NCBI GenBank assembly: GCA_947498325.1
Contig: CANMKE010000043.1
Location: forward strand, 1-35,217
Origin: an uncultured Persicobacter sp.
GTDB taxonomy: Bacteria > Bacteroidota > Bacteroidia > Cytophagales > Cyclobacteriaceae
Reading direction: 5' to 3'
DNA: 35,217 bases
The position numbers and the translations under genes are program-made. Below the pieces are notes generated by a model. It was given only the letters and a program-made list of their open reading frames with translations, was not told the origin of the DNA and ran no database searches. This document shows, one piece after another, positions 33,782-35,217 of this stretch; the first letter of the stretch is position 1; each line of letters opens with the position of its first letter.

Positions 33782-34441
33782 ATGAATAACATTGGAGTGA
33801 TTTTTGACATGGACGGCGTTATTATTGACAGTAATAACGCCCACAGAGGAGCAATACGGGAATTCCTTGCGAATCACGGTCTGGAACTCACCGAAGAACA
33901 ATTGATTGAAAATGTTTTCGGAAGAACCAATGCCGACTGGATCCCCTACGCTTTCGGGGAGCAGCAACTCACCGAAGAAGAGCTGAAAGATTATGCACTT
34001 GAAAAAGAAGAAATCTTCAGGAATATTTTCGAAGAGGAGGAAGCTTATGTGGAAGGCATCAGTGAGTTTATCTTTCACCTGAAAAGAAATGGTGTCCCTA
34101 TGGCCATCGGCACTTCGGCACCCATTGAAAATGTTGCTTTCACGCTGAAAAAACTCCAACTCGACGATGTTTTCGATGTCATTGTCGATGATTCCATGGT
34201 AACCAAAAGCAAACCAGACCCACAGGCATTTTTGATCTGCGCTGAAAAACTGAATCTACCAAACGACCGATGTGTAATATTTGAAGATTCACTTTCAGGC
34301 ATCCAAGCCGCAAAAAAATCCGGCTCAAAAGTCATCGGAGTGGCAACTACGCATTCGCTTTACGAACTTCGGGAATGCGACGACACCATCGAAAATTTCA
34401 AAGACTTGAGCATGAAAAACTTAGAAGATTTATTTAAATAA
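33782..34441 (+). CDS. HAD hydrolase, beta-phosphoglucomutase-like
   Basis: This 219-residue haloacid-dehalogenase protein has motif I FDMDGVIID with nucleophile D9 and acid/base D11. Motif II is in AIGTSAP, the motif III lysine is in TKSKPDPQAF, and motif IV is FEDSLSGIQAAKKSG. The helical cap after motif I (about 17-80) places it in the subfamily containing beta-phosphoglucomutase and small phosphatases; its substrate is a phosphorylated metabolite not defined here. Its position after gmhA invites the idea of heptose-phosphate chemistry, but the dedicated heptose phosphatase GmhB is a different HAD type. It is followed by the tRNA-Leu promoter. Confidence 0.9.
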   Translation: MNNIGVIFDMDGVIIDSNNAHRGAIREFLANHGLELTEEQLIENVFGRTNADWIPYAFGEQQLTEEELKDYALEKEEIFRNIFEEEEAYVEGISEFIFHLKRNGVPMAIGTSAPIENVAFTLKKLQLDDVFDVIVDDSMVTKSKPDPQAFLICAEKLNLPNDRCVIFEDSLSGIQAAKKSGSKVIGVATTHSLYELRECDDTIENFKDLSMKNLEDLFK

Positions 34442-34466
34442 AGATCAAAAAACATCGCCTCATTGC

Positions 34467-34496
34467 TTGCAATCAAGAATTTTGCTCGTACCTTTG
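34467..34496 (+). promoter_or_regulatory. Promoter of the tRNA-Leu array
   Basis: TTG at 34467-34469, a 19-bp spacer and a perfect TACCTTTG -7 box at 34489-34496 form a near-ideal Bacteroidota promoter. The start would be near 34503, about 45 nt before the first tRNA. Confidence 0.8.
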
Positions 34497-34546
34497 CATC
34501 CGCAATAACGAACAAGGTATTGCATAAACATAGCGATGTTTGCTAT

Positions 34547-34628
34547 GCCTGAGTGGCGGAACTGGTAGACGCGCACGACTCAAAATCGTGTTCCTTCGGG
34601 AGTGCCGGTTCGATCCCGGCCTTAGGTA
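34547..34628 (+). tRNA. tRNA-Leu (anticodon CAA), copy 1
   Basis: The acceptor stem is GCCTGAG/CTTAGGT with G-U pairs and discriminator A. The anticodon stem CACGA/TCGTG has loop CTCAAAA, so the anticodon is CAA (34581-34583), reading UUG. The long variable arm TTCCTTCGGGAGT is typical of leucine tRNAs. CCA is not encoded. Confidence 0.95.
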
Positions 34629-34698
34629 CGAATAACAAGACGATTCACTTGTATAAATATTGAATCTCTACCCTTTGGCTTCAAGCCAATAAACAATT

Positions 34699-34780
34699 GC
34701 CTGAGTGGCGGAACTGGTAGACGCGCACGACTCAAAATCGTGTTCCTTCGGGAGTGCCGGTTCGATCCCGGCCTTAGGTA
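34699..34780 (+). tRNA. tRNA-Leu (anticodon CAA), copy 2
   Basis: Identical in sequence to copy 1, one 152-bp period downstream. Confidence 0.95.
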
Positions 34781-34850
34781 CGAATAACAAGACGATTCAC
34801 TTGTATAAATATTGAATCTCTACCCTTTGGCTTCAAGCCAATAAACAATT

Positions 34851-34932
34851 GCCTGAGTGGCGGAACTGGTAGACGCGCACGACTCAAAATCGTGTTCCTT
34901 CGGGAGTGCCGGTTCGATCCCGGCCTTAGGTA
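34851..34932 (+). tRNA. tRNA-Leu (anticodon CAA), copy 3
   Basis: Identical in sequence to copy 1, two periods downstream. Confidence 0.95.
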
Positions 34933-35002
34933 CGAATAACAAGACGGTTCACTTGTATAAATATTGAATCTCTACCCTTTGGCTTCAAGCCAATAAACAA
35001 TT

Positions 35003-35084
35003 GCCTGAGTGGCGGAACTGGTAGACGCGCACGACTCAAAATCGTGTTCCTTCGGGAGTGCCGGTTCGATCCCGGCCTTAGGTA
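35003..35084 (+). tRNA. tRNA-Leu (anticodon CAA), copy 4
   Basis: Identical in sequence to copy 1, three periods downstream. The spacer after it carries two changes relative to the first spacer. Confidence 0.95.
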
Positions 35085-35154
35085 CGAATAACAAGACGGT
35101 TCACTTGTATAAATATCGAATCTCTACCCTTTGGCTTCAAGCCAATAAACAATT

Positions 35155-35217
35155 GCCTGAGTGGCGGAACTGGTAGACGCGCACGACTCAAAATCGTGTT
35201 CCTTCGGGAGTGCCGGT
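35155..35217 (+). tRNA. tRNA-Leu (anticodon CAA), copy 5, cut by the window edge
   Basis: The first 63 nt match copy 1 exactly, through the variable arm into the T arm. The 3' end lies outside the window, so whether this copy is complete cannot be seen. Confidence 0.9.

Larger units (their letters stand above)
34547..35217 (+). repeat. Tandem array of 152-bp units, each with one tRNA-Leu(CAA)
   Basis: Units start at 34547, 34699, 34851, 35003 and 35155, exactly 152 bp apart; the last is cut by the window edge. Each unit is an 82-nt tRNA plus a 70-bp spacer. The four full tRNA bodies are identical. Spacers 1 and 2 are identical, spacer 3 has one change (G at 34946), and spacer 4 has that change (35098) plus another (C at 35117). 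The array may continue outside the window. Confidence 0.95.

Noticed and set aside
34547..35217. Regular repeat-spacer pattern resembling a CRISPR array
   Set aside because: The repeated unit is a full tRNA-Leu and the spacers are nearly identical to each other, which is the opposite of CRISPR.

Overview
The window looks like chromosomal DNA of a gliding-type Bacteroidota, most likely order Cytophagales. The evidence is taxon-typical: promoters with a TAnnTTTG -7 box and a TTG-like -33 box, genes without Shine-Dalgarno sites, a type IX secretion (gliding-motility) C-terminal sorting domain, a Bat-type VWA/TPR locus, a three-gene succinate dehydrogenase with a single fused cytochrome b, a leuA without a regulatory domain, and DUF1573 and DUF4136 proteins. 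I do not name a genus. I see no insertion sequence, prophage, CRISPR array or rRNA.

Layout. 1-2.9 kb: a minus-strand tRNA-Thr with its own promoter, then a short Bat-like operon (VWA membrane protein, TPR protein, and a secreted protein with a Lys/Gln/Asp-rich repeat tail). 3.0-8.3 kb, plus strand: DUF4136 lipoprotein, UbiB/AarF-family kinase-like protein, thiolase, and a membrane GAF sensor. 8.3-12.7 kb, minus strand: the leucine operon leuA-leuC-leuD-leuB, with a structured leader and a terminator-like hairpin between leuA and leuC. 13-19.3 kb: a conserved all-helical protein, a LysE-type exporter (minus), a YggS PLP protein, a DUF1573 protein (minus), trpS and a YCII-domain protein. 19.4-24.8 kb: an acyl-CoA ligase divergent from an HMG-CoA-lyase-like enzyme, an unrecognised 544-residue lipoprotein, and a peroxiredoxin-like protein. 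24.9-28.4 kb: the sdhC-sdhA-sdhB operon (minus). 28.7-34.4 kb, plus strand: a large type IX-secreted protein overlapping a DCC-family protein, then fabD, gmhA and a HAD phosphatase. 34.5 kb to the edge: a tandem array of tRNA-Leu(CAA) genes.

How the genes fit together. Most of the window is core metabolism: branched-chain amino acid synthesis, the TCA cycle and respiration, fatty-acid initiation, acyl-CoA chemistry, LPS heptose supply and tRNA charging. The cell-envelope genes are typical of the phylum. Nearly every transcription unit ends in a clear intrinsic terminator, several of them shared by converging genes.

The most unusual item is the tRNA-Leu(CAA) array. It has at least four complete 82-nt genes plus a fifth cut by the window edge, at an exact 152-bp period, with identical tRNA bodies and stepwise-diverging spacers. 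Other points worth a second look are a 7-residue insertion just before the ATP-binding HIGH-like motif of TrpS, altered signature motifs in the UbiB-family protein, the leuA leader, and several inverted or direct repeats in promoter regions.
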